The position numbers and the translations under genes are program-made. Shown here in pieces: positions 49,699 through 58,073 of a stretch of DNA of 64,000 bases. Origin of the DNA: DASXHD01 sp036488725 (lineage in GTDB: Bacteria > Myxococcota_A > Polyangia > Polyangiales > Polyangiaceae); assembly GCA_036488725.1 (NCBI GenBank), contig DASXHD010000058.1, positions 13,304-77,303 of the forward strand, given 5' to 3'. How positions within the stretch are numbered: the first letter of the stretch is position 1; each line of letters starts with the position of its first letter. The notes beneath the pieces were generated by a model. The model had not been told where the DNA came from. It did not search any database and was given only the letters and a program-made list of their open reading frames with translations.

Positions 49699-50331
49699 TC
49701 ACTTCTTCCCGGGAGCCGTCGCGGCGGGACCTGCCGTGGCGGCGGGCGGAGACACGCTCACGGTGCGGCTCGCCATCGCGGCGAAGAGAACGGTCGCCGC
49801 GCGACGGGCCGTTGGTTTGAAGCCGGTGAATTTCGCTTTGCCGGACATCTTGTCGGGGGCGCCGCCTGGCGCGATGAGCGTGATGACGCCGTCGTCGCCG
49901 ATGTGGATCGTTCCGCCGCCGATCGCGAGCGCGTCCTTGTCGTCGAACTTGGCGTGCTTGCCGCCGATGACGTCGACGTTGCCGTCGGCCGCGACCGTGA
50001 CGAGCGTCTTGCCGTCGGCGTCGACGAGCTCGGCGCCGGAAAACTTCGCGAGCGTCTTACCGTCGGCGACGATCGAGCCGTCGTCTTTGAGCTCGATCGG
50101 CGCGCTCTTCGGCAGGACGAGCTTCATCGCTGTGACGACGAGCGGCGGGTTCGCCGGAGCCGTCGCCGCCGTCGCGACCGAAGCCGACGCCGTCGCGGTC
50201 GCCGATGCGGGAGCCGAAGCCGATGGCGTCGTCGCCCCGCTCGATGCGCCGCCGCCGCCGCCGCACGCGAACGCGAAAACACCTGCCGTCGTCAGCACCG
50301 CAATCGTCACCCACTTGCCCGTTTGGTTCAT
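49699..50331 (-). CDS. Glycine-Asp-rich lipoprotein
   Basis: A 210-residue lipoprotein: signal peptide ending FAFACGGGGG, a Ser/Ala/Thr tether (ATTPSASAPASATATAS), then a domain with repeats built on DGK-T-L/V (ADGKTLAKF, DADGKTLVTV, ADGNVDVIGG, GDDGVITL). These look like short beta turns. No enzyme motif. It lies in a minus-strand group downstream of the atypical SDR gene by 25 bases and is probably independent or weakly linked. Function unknown. Confidence 0.75.
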   Translation of the reverse strand: MNQTGKWVTIAVLTTAGVFAFACGGGGGASSGATTPSASAPASATATASASVATAATAPANPPLVVTAMKLVLPKSAPIELKDDGSIVADGKTLAKFSGAELVDADGKTLVTVAADGNVDVIGGKHAKFDDKDALAIGGGTIHIGDDGVITLIAPGGAPDKMSGKAKFTGFKPTARRAATVLFAAMASRTVSVSPPAATAGPAATAPGKK

Positions 50332-50356
50332 GGGCGGCCTTGTACCACGCGCGGCC

Positions 50357-51046
50357 TCACCGATTGAGCGCCATCATCTCTGGGTAGTGATAGACGCGCG
50401 ACTCGGCGGGCGTGCTCGACGCGGTCGCGACCATCGCCTTCGCGATTTGCTCGACGGTGATCGATTTGTACTTCGCGGGCGTCACGAACGAAAACGCCGG
50501 GAGCACTTTCTCGAGCACCCACGGCGTGTGCTGCGATCCGATGATGAGCGCCGGGCGAAAGATGCTCACGACCTCGGGCCCTTGCTCCTTCACCGCCTCC
50601 TCGGCCTCGCCTTTCACGCGCGCGTAGCGCGTCATTCCCGATCCGGTCGGCGCCGCGGCCGGATTCGCGCCGGCCGCGGACATGAACGCCAGGTGCTTCA
50701 CGCGTCCCGAAGCTTTGAGCCCGCGCGCGAACGCCGCGTTCAACTGCACGTCGACCGCGCGATGCTCGTCGAGCGTGAGCTTCGCGGTGCCGGCGCCGAC
50801 GCCGAGCGTGCTGAGGCCGACGACCTCGCCGTCGAGCGAACGAACGGCCTCGATCGTCGCGGCCTCGAGCGCGCCCGGCTCCATCGGCGAGACGATCGCC
50901 TCGCGCACGCCGCCGTGCTCGGATCGCGCGCGGCGAACGAGCGTCACGATCGGCGCGAACGATCCATCGCGAAGGAGCTCGGCGACCAGCGCTTGCCCGA
51001 CCGAGCCCGACGCCCCGAGAACGACCGCCGCTTTGGTGACCGACAT
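50357..51046 (-). CDS. Atypical SDR / NAD(P)-binding epimerase-like protein
   Basis: A 229-residue protein: VVLGASGSVGQALVAELL is the Rossmann glycine motif, and HLAFMSAAGANP with a later RYARVKGEAEEAV (YxxxK) resembles HTATIP2-like atypical SDRs. A reductase or redox-sensing role is possible. The start may be the Met at 51046 or the GTG one codon earlier. The divergent beta-helix lipoprotein starts 94 bases away, across a palindrome. Confidence 0.88.
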   Translation of the reverse strand: MSVTKAAVVLGASGSVGQALVAELLRDGSFAPIVTLVRRARSEHGGVREAIVSPMEPGALEAATIEAVRSLDGEVVGLSTLGVGAGTAKLTLDEHRAVDVQLNAAFARGLKASGRVKHLAFMSAAGANPAAAPTGSGMTRYARVKGEAEEAVKEQGPEVVSIFRPALIIGSQHTPWVLEKVLPAFSFVTPAKYKSITVEQIAKAMVATASSTPAESRVYHYPEMMALNR

Positions 51047-51076
51047 CACCCCGAAGATAAGCGCAAACGCGAAGCC

Positions 51077-51092
51077 CGGGTCATGTGACCCG
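51077..51092. promoter_or_regulatory. Operator-like palindrome
   Basis: CGGGTCATGTGACCCG is an inverted repeat with seven-base arms around TG in the 93-base gap between the divergent starts 51046 and 51140. A TATTCT at 51111 could be a -10 element for the rightward gene, but the spacing to any -35 is uncertain. The regulator is not encoded next to it. Confidence 0.4.
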
Positions 51093-51139
51093 CCGGCGAT
51101 GCGAACGAGGTATTCTGAGCGCGAACGACTGGAGGACCC

Positions 51140-52813
51140 ATGCGTGCTCAGGCCATCTCACTAGCGCTCGTCGTCGCATGCGGAGGCGCCGGCTCGCAAA
51201 ACGACGGAGGCGCGAACGATGCAGGCGATGCGAGCGTCGCCGATGTGGGCGCCGCCGACGTGAGCGTCGATGCGCCGGTTCCGCCGCCGCCGAGCGCGAC
51301 GTGCACCGCGCCGATTTCGCCGCCCGACACGTCGAAGCCGACGACCGTCGTGGGAACGGGAACCGCCGCGAGCTGCACGGAGACTGCGCTCACCGCGGCG
51401 ATCGCGCAGGGCGGCATCGTCACGTTCGACTGCGGCGGCGCGGCGACGATTTCGATCACGAAGACGCTCGATCTTCGAACCGACGTCGACACGACGATCG
51501 ACGGCGGCGGCAAAGTGACGCTCGACGGCGGCGGCGCCGTTCAAATCATGAGCTTCAATCACGCCGACTATCGCAAGAACACGACGCTCCTCACGCTGAT
51601 GAACCTCACGCTCGCGCACGGGAAAAATCACGGGACGATGGCGTACGCGCCCGCGCCTGCGCCGTGCTCGCAAGGTTTTTACGACGGCTATGCGGGCGCG
51701 CTCTTCGTGCGCGACGGCGAGGTCGCGATCTTCGACACGGTGTTCGACGGAAACCAAGCCGAGGAGCTCGGCCCCGACGTCGGCGGCGGCGGCGGCGCGA
51801 TTTCGCTGCAAGGCGTGCTCAAGGCGACCATCGTCGGGAGCACGTTCGTCAACGGGCTCGCGAGCAACGGCGGCGCGATCGAATCGCTCAACTCCGACTT
51901 CGACGTCTACAACTCGATCTTCGACACGAACGTCGCGACCGGAAACGGCGCGAACTCGGACGACGCGGGCAAGTGCTCGGTCGTCGCGACCAACGGGCAG
52001 CACCAAGTTGGCTCGGGCGGCAACGGCGGCGCCGTCGCGATCGACGGCGGCTCGGACGGCACGCACACGTTTTGCGGAAGCGTCTTCAAGAACAACCAAG
52101 CAGGCTCGGCCGCGCTCGCGGGCGCGATCGGCCGCACGCCCGACGGCGCGAAGCAAACGACGATCCTCGATCGCTGCACGTTCGACGGAAACCAAGCGGC
52201 GCAAGGCGGCGGCGGCGCGCTCTACTTCCACAACTCGACGCTGCAAGTCCACGGCTCGACGTTCCACGCGAACGTCGCGAAAGGCTGCGGCGCGATCCAA
52301 GCGGACGGCACGACGTTCGATTTGGTCAACGACACGTTCGAAGGAAATCAAACCAACGCGTCGGGCGCAGTCGGCGGCGCGATTTGTCTCTTCGGCGGCG
52401 ACGGCACGCTCGACAACGTCACGATCGCGAACGGCAAGGTCGACGGATTCGGCGCGGCGATTTTCGGAAACCCGACGCTCACGATTCAAAACTCGCTCTT
52501 CGCGAACAACGTCGGGAACAACGCCGGCGCGCCGATGCAATGTCAGGTGACCGCGACGGGCAGCAACAACCTGCAATTTCCGGCGAAGCACACGAGCGGC
52601 GGCGCCGCGGATACGCCGTGCGTTCCCGGCATCACGTTCGCCGATCCGATGCTCGCTTCGCTCGGCGACAACGGCGGCCCCACGCAGACGATGCTCGTCC
52701 AAACCGGAAGCCCCGCGCTCGGGCTCGGCCAGACGTGCCCGGCGACCGATCAGCGAGGCACGACGCGCCCCGCGTCCGGCTGCACGTCGGGCGCCACCGA
52801 AGGCACGAAGTAA
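51140..52813 (+). CDS. Right-handed parallel beta-helix lipoprotein
   Basis: A 557-residue lipoprotein: signal ending LVVACGG, an Asp-rich tether, then Cys-containing repeats with LTLAHGKNHG, GSTFVNGLASNGGAIE, CGSVFKNNQAG, CTFDGNQAAQGGGGA, LFANN and similar N-x-A-x-x-x-G-G-A patterns that match parallel beta-helix (pectate-lyase-like) proteins annotated as choice-of-anchor Q. No active-site residues are identified. A surface-adhesin or polysaccharide-binding role is likely but unproven. Confidence 0.85.
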   Translation: MRAQAISLALVVACGGAGSQNDGGANDAGDASVADVGAADVSVDAPVPPPPSATCTAPISPPDTSKPTTVVGTGTAASCTETALTAAIAQGGIVTFDCGGAATISITKTLDLRTDVDTTIDGGGKVTLDGGGAVQIMSFNHADYRKNTTLLTLMNLTLAHGKNHGTMAYAPAPAPCSQGFYDGYAGALFVRDGEVAIFDTVFDGNQAEELGPDVGGGGGAISLQGVLKATIVGSTFVNGLASNGGAIESLNSDFDVYNSIFDTNVATGNGANSDDAGKCSVVATNGQHQVGSGGNGGAVAIDGGSDGTHTFCGSVFKNNQAGSAALAGAIGRTPDGAKQTTILDRCTFDGNQAAQGGGGALYFHNSTLQVHGSTFHANVAKGCGAIQADGTTFDLVNDTFEGNQTNASGAVGGAICLFGGDGTLDNVTIANGKVDGFGAAIFGNPTLTIQNSLFANNVGNNAGAPMQCQVTATGSNNLQFPAKHTSGGAADTPCVPGITFADPMLASLGDNGGPTQTMLVQTGSPALGLGQTCPATDQRGTTRPASGCTSGATEGTK

Positions 52814-53039
52814 CGGACATCAAAATGAGCACGTATCGTTGCAGGTCCCCGTCGGCGCGCTGTTCGTCATCGCTTGATAGTGCGTATTGATTTGCGTTTG
52901 CGTGAGCCGGTGTGACGGGCCTGATTCGGAAATGGTTTACGAGCGGCCGCGGCCCGTGCGCGTGCCAAAGATCGCCGAGTGCGCGCCAATCGCCGTCGGC
53001 CAGCTTGTTCGTCGAACGCGCTCCACGTATGCGCCGGCC
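52814..53039. other. Intergenic stretch with a weak coding remnant
   Basis: These 226 bases between two plus-strand lipoprotein genes contain no intact gene. On the minus strand, about 30 codons (NKLADGDWRALGDLWHAHGP at about 52940-53020) have GC-rich third positions and protein-like composition but no start or stop that would make a gene. It may be a fragment of a lost gene. Confidence 0.3.
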
Positions 53040-54278
53040 ATGAAACGGATGATCGCTTGGCTTTCGGCGCTCGCGCTCGCATGCACGAGCGCGGCGCCCG
53101 TGCTCGACGCGGGCGCGACGGACGCTGCGCCGGCCGATGCCGTCGCCGACGCGAAAATCGATGCCGGACCGAGCTGCCCTCGGGGCCCGCTCGACGGAAC
53201 GTACGCTGCGCCGCATCGCGTGATTCCGCCGCTGTCGGCGCCGGCCTCGCCCGACGGCACGAAGCACGCGGTGACGATCGTCGCGATCACCGCGGTGAAC
53301 GAGCCGCTCGCTCCGCAGCTGCATGCGTTCGTGGACGCGCTCGCGACGAGCCAATGGTTTGCGACCGTCGGCGCGCCGTACGCGCTCGCGCGACCGGTGC
53401 AGGTGCTCCACATTCAGAACGCGCCGGCGATCACGGGCTCGCTGCCGCACACCGATCAAGTCGCGCAATACCTCGCCGGCGTCATCCAGTCGAACCCGCT
53501 CCCGACGAGTGGCGACGTTCTTTATGCGCTGTTCGTTCCGCCCGGCGGCGACGTCGGCGGCGCGGACGGGTTTCACGGATCGATGTCGCGCGCGTCGCCT
53601 CCGCTGCCGGGCGCGTTCTCGGTCGTGGCGCGGTTGCCGTTCACCGAGCTCGGCTTGAGCGAGCTCGACACGACGACGATCGCGATGAGCCACGAGATCA
53701 TCGAGGCGCTCACCAATTGGGATCAGACCGGGCTTCAGTGGGGGCCGCCGCCGCAAACGGATCCGTGGTCCGCGAGCGTGTTCGCGAGCCTGCAGATCCC
53801 CGACGAGGTCGGCGACGTCTGCGCCGGCACGCGCGTGCGCGAAGACTCGCCGCTGAACGACGGCGGGTTCTATTATCAACGCATCTTCTCGAACGACGTC
53901 GCGACGTGCGGCGGAGGCGATTCGTGCGTGCCCGCCGAAGACGGTCCGCATTACGCGGTGAGCGCGCCGCAAGATTGGTACGCGGCGCAGCCCGGCGAGA
54001 CGATCACGATTCCGTTCACCGGTTGTACGTGCCCTGAGGGGTCGTCGCTTCCGAAAGCCACGCGAGGTACCACTCCGCAAATGTCATGTTGCGCGGAATC
54101 AAACCGTCGTCGCTCGCGCGATCGTCGAGCCACACGCGGCCGCGCTCCTCTCCGCTCACGACGAGCCAATCGCGATTCGCGCAGCCTGGCGAGCGGGAAA
54201 ATTCCTAGCCCGGTTCTCGACCGCTTCGACTTCGCCCACTCGACGTGCGCGTCATGTCCACTTATCGTCCGCCCATGA
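53040..54278 (+). CDS. Peptidase-like lipoprotein with abnormal C-terminus
   Basis: A 412-residue open frame from ATG 53040: signal ending LALACTS, Asp/Ala tether, then a domain with TIAMSHEIIEALTN (HE-I-I-E-A), and SLQIPDEVGDVC. The HExxE and the trailing E...D are reminiscent of zinc-peptidase-like secreted proteins with HEIxEAxTDP. After about residue 327 (FTGCTCPEGS) the frame is basic and random-looking, and lies antisense to a SUKH remnant, so the natural end is probably near 54020 and the rest is read-through into foreign or broken DNA. Confidence 0.65.
   Translation: MKRMIAWLSALALACTSAAPVLDAGATDAAPADAVADAKIDAGPSCPRGPLDGTYAAPHRVIPPLSAPASPDGTKHAVTIVAITAVNEPLAPQLHAFVDALATSQWFATVGAPYALARPVQVLHIQNAPAITGSLPHTDQVAQYLAGVIQSNPLPTSGDVLYALFVPPGGDVGGADGFHGSMSRASPPLPGAFSVVARLPFTELGLSELDTTTIAMSHEIIEALTNWDQTGLQWGPPPQTDPWSASVFASLQIPDEVGDVCAGTRVREDSPLNDGGFYYQRIFSNDVATCGGGDSCVPAEDGPHYAVSAPQDWYAAQPGETITIPFTGCTCPEGSSLPKATRGTTPQMSCCAESNRRRSRDRRATRGRAPLRSRRANRDSRSLASGKIPSPVLDRFDFAHSTCASCPLIVRP
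54016..54204 (-). pseudogene. SUKH/SMI1-KNR4 family C-terminal remnant
   Basis: On the minus strand, 62 codons between an in-frame stop (54205-54207) and a TGA (54016-54018) read CANRDWLVVSGEERGRVWLD and IPRNMTFAEWYLAWLSE, the closing strand and FxxWYxxWL helix of SMI1/KNR4 (SUKH) proteins. No start codon precedes the conserved part, so the N-terminus is lost. SUKH proteins are often immunity proteins of polymorphic toxins. The remnant lies antisense under the end of the peptidase-like gene. Confidence 0.6.
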
Positions 54279-54607
54279 AACGACAAGCTTGGCTTGGAGT
54301 CGTCTTTTTTCTTTTGGTCGCGTGCGGCTCGAGCTCGCCGCCGAGCGACGGCGGCACCGTCGACGCGAGCAGCGACGTCGTCGTGGACGTCGCGAGCGAA
54401 GCGGCGCCCGCGTGCAAACACGCAGGCGACACGTGCGCGCCGACGGACAGCTGCAACACGTGGAGCTGCAAGTGCGCGAACATCTCGAACCCCGAGATCA
54501 CGGTCGGCGGGTGTCAGGGCGGCACGTGCCAATCGGGAGCGGACGCGTGCGCTGCGCTTTGCGGCAACGCGGGCGGCGTCACGTCCGCGACCGACACCGG
54601 CTGCTGA
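54275..54607 (+). CDS. Small Cys-rich lipoprotein
   Basis: A 110-residue lipoprotein starting at ATG 54275: signal ending LLVACGSSS, an Asp/Val-rich tether, and ten further Cys (CKHAGDTC, CNTWSCKCA, CQGGTCQSG, CAALCGNAG). The start of an earlier ATG in frame (54254) would add seven residues. No function visible. Its 5' end overlaps the tail of the previous open frame by four bases. The 100 bases after it contain no gene. Confidence 0.75.
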   Translation: MKRQAWLGVVFFLLVACGSSSPPSDGGTVDASSDVVVDVASEAAPACKHAGDTCAPTDSCNTWSCKCANISNPEITVGGCQGGTCQSGADACAALCGNAGGVTSATDTGC

Positions 54608-54707
54608 TGCGTGCGATCGTGCCGCGACGCTCCTCGCGCCGCACCGCTCGGGCTGGCCGTCAAGGTCGTGCTTTGAAACTGGCACTCGCGATGCAGCCAC
54701 GCGGGCC

Positions 54708-55334
54708 ATGCATCTCGAGCGCGTTCTCTTGGTTCTCGTCACGATCGGTTGTGGCGCGTCGGCGACGCCTCCCACGTTGACCAGCGCGACCGTCGCATCG
54801 CAGCGGCCGGATCTCGCGGTCTATCAGCGAGCCAACGAGCTCGACCGCGCCGGAAGATGCGACGACGCGCAGCGCGCGTACACCGCTTACGCGAACAGAG
54901 TCATCCCGGTCGACGCGCGCAGCGCGAGCATGGCCCTTTGGTATTCGACGCTCTGTCGCAAGCATGCTTCGCCCGACGCGACCGTCGACGCGGTCGTCAC
55001 CGACGTCGTCGCCGGGCACGATCGCGAGGCGATCGATCTCGCGGAGCAAGGTATTCGCGACGGCGATCGCAATCCGTGGCTCGAGTACAACCTCGGCGTC
55101 GCGCTGTCGGGCGCGGGGCGCACGAGCGACGCGGTCGACGCATTTTCGCGCGCCGAGCAAAGCTTCGAAGGCGACCGGGCGGCGCGCTCGGCCGCGATCT
55201 ACGGTCGCGCGCGCGCGCTGCAAGACGGCAAACGCTGCGACGAAGCGAAGCGCGCGTACGCAGACTACGCGGCGCTCGTGCGCGATTCGGACGCGAAAGC
55301 CGCCGCCGCCGCGCTCGCGATCCGCTGCCGCTAG
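54708..55334 (+). CDS. TPR-like lipoprotein
   Basis: A 208-residue lipoprotein (signal ending VTIGCGA). Helical repeats with TPR character are seen: YQRANELDRAGRCDDAQRAY, PWLEYNLGVALSGAGRTSDA and IYGRARALQDGKRCDEAKRA. TPR proteins mediate protein contacts; the partner is unknown. It converges with the arylsulfotransferase-like gene, directly adjacent (55334/55335). Confidence 0.8.
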   Translation: MHLERVLLVLVTIGCGASATPPTLTSATVASQRPDLAVYQRANELDRAGRCDDAQRAYTAYANRVIPVDARSASMALWYSTLCRKHASPDATVDAVVTDVVAGHDREAIDLAEQGIRDGDRNPWLEYNLGVALSGAGRTSDAVDAFSRAEQSFEGDRAARSAAIYGRARALQDGKRCDEAKRAYADYAALVRDSDAKAAAAALAIRCR

Positions 55335-56747
55335 TCACTGCGGGCACGTCTTGCGGAGCACGTTCACGTCGAGCTGCGTCAGCGGCACCTTCACCGCGCG
55401 ATACGAAGCGCCGCCGCTCGAGGCGACGTCGAGCACGTCGGTCCCGTCGTCGCTCACTTCGGTGACGATGCGCGGATCGTTCGGCACGTAGCCCCAGCCG
55501 ATGACGTCGTGTCCGTCGGCGTAGCGGCGAAAGCTCCCCTCGTATTGGCTCTTGCCGGTGCCGAGGTATTGCCACGCGACGGTCGCGGTCTTCGCGCCGA
55601 AGTCGAGCGCGTACTCGACGCCGCGCGCCACGCCCACCGCGCCCGGCGCGCCGTGGTCGTCGAACATCGTCACGTGATTGGGCGTCTTCGCGAAGCGCGC
55701 GTCGTGCTGCATGCTGAACGTGCCCTCCGTGTCGCCGGTCACGGCGATGAGCGCGGCGCCGTCTTTGTTGTACGCCGTTCCGCCGAGCTTCCATTGAATC
55801 ACGCCGCTCGTGCGATCGATGTCGTAGAGCGCGCTCGCGTGTCGCGCGGAGAGCAAGAGGTTGCCCGCCGCGTCGACGTCGATCGCGTTGCAATGGAACA
55901 CGTCGATGACGTTCTGTCCGTTGATCATGTTCGCCGCCGGCTGCATCGACTCTTTCACCGGGTCGACGTGATCGCTCGCGAGCCACGACCAGACGAGGTT
56001 GCCGGCCGGATCCACCTCTTCGATTTTGCAGTCGGCCATCGTCTCGTTCGCGCCGTACGTGCTCAGGCCGGTGAGATCGACGCCTTGTTCGATGGGATAC
56101 GTGAAGAGGAGATAATCGCCGTTCGGCAGGAGACGTAGCTCGTGCAGATCGGTGGGCGAGCCAACGGCGAGGAGGCTCGTCGTCGTCGGCCCGTCGAGCG
56201 CTTTGATCGAAAACGCGACGGTGCTCGCGTATCCGTACGGCAGCGTCGCGTTCGGCACGAACGTGATCGTGTCCTTCGCGAGCGCGTCGACGTCGGCGAC
56301 CGCCGAACCGCGCGCATACCAAATCGGCGTCCCGTTGGTGTCGAGCACGAAGGCGTAGGTCAGGCTGTTGACGAGGTAATAGCCGGGCGTGGGCGCGCCG
56401 CCGTCGAGCGAGCCCGTCGCGAAGAGGACAGGAAAGTCCGGCGGCAGGCAGCGGATCCAATATTGGTTCGCGACCGTGAGCGCTTGATCGGGGACGAGGT
56501 CGACCGGCGTGAGCGTCTCGCCGTTCGTCGTGTCGACGACGAGCGTCGCCGGATTGTCGCCGGCCGCGCACCGCACGTAATAATCGTGCGTCATCGGCGA
56601 AAATACGGGGACGAGCGTGAACGGCGGCACGCCGATCGAGAGCACGTCGCCCGTGCCGGCCTCGACGTCCGGCCCCGCGTCCGGCCCGCCGCTCGGAGAC
56701 GAGCTGCAGGCAGCCAACAAAAGAAAGAACGCTGCTCGGTGCTGCAT
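55335..56747 (-). CDS. Arylsulfotransferase-like (ASST) lipoprotein
   Basis: A 470-residue lipoprotein: signal ending LLLAACSSS, a short Asp tether, then a domain of about 400 residues with beta-propeller features: HELRLLPNGDYLLFTYP, HCNAIDVDAAGNLLLSARH, VIQWKLGG, MQHDARF and NHVTMFDDHG. This matches arylsulfate sulfotransferases of the ASST family, which move sulfate between phenols with a catalytic His; the exact residue was not mapped. Co-translated with the glycine-rich gene (one-base overlap). Confidence 0.82.
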   Translation of the reverse strand: MQHRAAFFLLLAACSSSPSGGPDAGPDVEAGTGDVLSIGVPPFTLVPVFSPMTHDYYVRCAAGDNPATLVVDTTNGETLTPVDLVPDQALTVANQYWIRCLPPDFPVLFATGSLDGGAPTPGYYLVNSLTYAFVLDTNGTPIWYARGSAVADVDALAKDTITFVPNATLPYGYASTVAFSIKALDGPTTTSLLAVGSPTDLHELRLLPNGDYLLFTYPIEQGVDLTGLSTYGANETMADCKIEEVDPAGNLVWSWLASDHVDPVKESMQPAANMINGQNVIDVFHCNAIDVDAAGNLLLSARHASALYDIDRTSGVIQWKLGGTAYNKDGAALIAVTGDTEGTFSMQHDARFAKTPNHVTMFDDHGAPGAVGVARGVEYALDFGAKTATVAWQYLGTGKSQYEGSFRRYADGHDVIGWGYVPNDPRIVTEVSDDGTDVLDVASSGGASYRAVKVPLTQLDVNVLRKTCPQ

Positions 56748-58060
56748 CAAGGTTTGGGCAATCGGACGACGATGCAGCCCGGGTTTCCTGCTGTGCCTTG
56801 CGTTCCGCCGGCCGCGCCGCCGGAGCCTCCGTATCCTGCGTTCGGTGCGCAGTGCGCCGTGTACTCGGGATCGCTCGCGTTCGCGGGCGCCCATCCGGTG
56901 CTTTGCGTGAGCGTTCCCGCGTCGCCGCTCAACCATCCGCTTCCGCCGCCGCCGCCGCCCACCGTGAGGAAACCGCCGCCGCCGCCGCCGAAGTATCCGC
57001 CGCCGCCGCCGCCCGAGCCGGGCATGTACATTCCGCCGCTGCCGCCGCCCGGTTTTCCGGGCGCACCGACGCCGGCGTCGGCGCACGTGTCGGCCGCGCC
57101 GTTGCCGCCTTGATATTGCGCCCCCGGCGAGCCCGGCGTGCTGCAGGTCCCCGCATCGACCGAAGCGCCGCCGCTCGTCTGCGTGCCGCCGGCGCCGTAG
57201 CACGTGCCGTTGCCCTGTTGGCCCGTCGCGCCGCCGCCACCGCCGCCGCTCGTGCTGATGCCGCCGCCGCCACCGCCGCCGCCCGCGATGATCAAATACG
57301 AGCTCGAGCCTTGCGTTTGCAGCGCGGTGAATCCGCCGCCGCCGCCGCCGCCGACCCACGCGGTGCACGTGCCGCCGCTCCCGCCGCCGCCGCCGGTTCC
57401 GATGACCGCGACGAGGGTCGCGCCCGGCGTGACCGCGACGTTCGCCGACGCGAAGCCACCGCCGCCGCCGCCGCCGCCCGGCTCGCTCGTGCTCCCGACG
57501 CCGCAGCCCGCGCATCCGCTCGCGCCGCCGCCGCCCGCGCCCCACGCCTCGACGGTGAGCGACGTCGCGAAAGCGGGCACGGTGAGCCCGCCGTCGCCGA
57601 GGTCGAGCAGCGTGCCGATGCGGATGCCGAGCTGCGCGCTCTCGACGAACGACTTGCTCGCGTTCTGCGCGGTGACCGTGAGCGTCACGTCGGCGGGCAC
57701 AGTCGCTTGCGCGTCGACGCTCACGGTGAAGCTGCTCGTCGTGCCGCCCGCGCCCGTGTCGGCCGGCGTGGTCGCGGTCACGTGCGGCGGCGGGCTCGCG
57801 ATCGTGAACGAGACGTCGTCGGTGAACGCCGCCGCGCGCACCACGTCGATCGTCACCGCGACGTTCGAGTCGCCCGGATCGGTCGAGATGTGACCCGGCG
57901 TGAGCGCGAGCGTGAATCCCTGCGCAGGAGGCGCCGTATCACCGCTCGGAGCGTCGCCGGCGGTCGCGTCGCTGCCGCCGTCCGCGGTGGTCGAATCGTC
58001 GCTCGAACAAAATGTGAGCAGCGCAACCGCGACCACTCCGAAGACGAGCCCTCTCCGCAT
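56747..58060 (-). CDS. Glycine-rich surface protein
   Basis: A 437-residue exported protein (signal ending LLTFCSSDDS, a probable lipobox), an Ig-like region (about 50-150, FTVSVDAQATVPADVTLTV), then a long glycine-rich region with W-G-A/G and blocks like SGWLSGDAG, GGGGGGGFTALQTQ, CYGAGGTQTSGG. This resembles glycine-rich receptor-like (ALK/LTK type) extracellular domains. The run of Gly codons is seen from about 56930 to 57540. No enzymatic residues. Surface matrix or adhesive role inferred. Confidence 0.82.
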   Translation of the reverse strand: MRRGLVFGVVAVALLTFCSSDDSTTADGGSDATAGDAPSGDTAPPAQGFTLALTPGHISTDPGDSNVAVTIDVVRAAAFTDDVSFTIASPPPHVTATTPADTGAGGTTSSFTVSVDAQATVPADVTLTVTAQNASKSFVESAQLGIRIGTLLDLGDGGLTVPAFATSLTVEAWGAGGGGASGCAGCGVGSTSEPGGGGGGGGFASANVAVTPGATLVAVIGTGGGGGSGGTCTAWVGGGGGGGFTALQTQGSSSYLIIAGGGGGGGGISTSGGGGGGATGQQGNGTCYGAGGTQTSGGASVDAGTCSTPGSPGAQYQGGNGAADTCADAGVGAPGKPGGGSGGMYMPGSGGGGGGYFGGGGGGFLTVGGGGGGSGWLSGDAGTLTQSTGWAPANASDPEYTAHCAPNAGYGGSGGAAGGTQGTAGNPGCIVVRLPKP

Positions 58061-58073
58061 GCGAGAAAGGCTA

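Noticed and set aside
52937..53413. Minus-strand frame over the start of the peptidase-like gene
   Set aside because: Mirror of the signal peptide and tether region; only the part outside the gene (about 52940-53020) looks coding-like.
56929..57540. GGC/GCC-rich repeat as a CRISPR or tandem repeat array
   Set aside because: It is the coding sequence for Gly runs in the glycine-rich protein; no constant repeat and spacer lengths.
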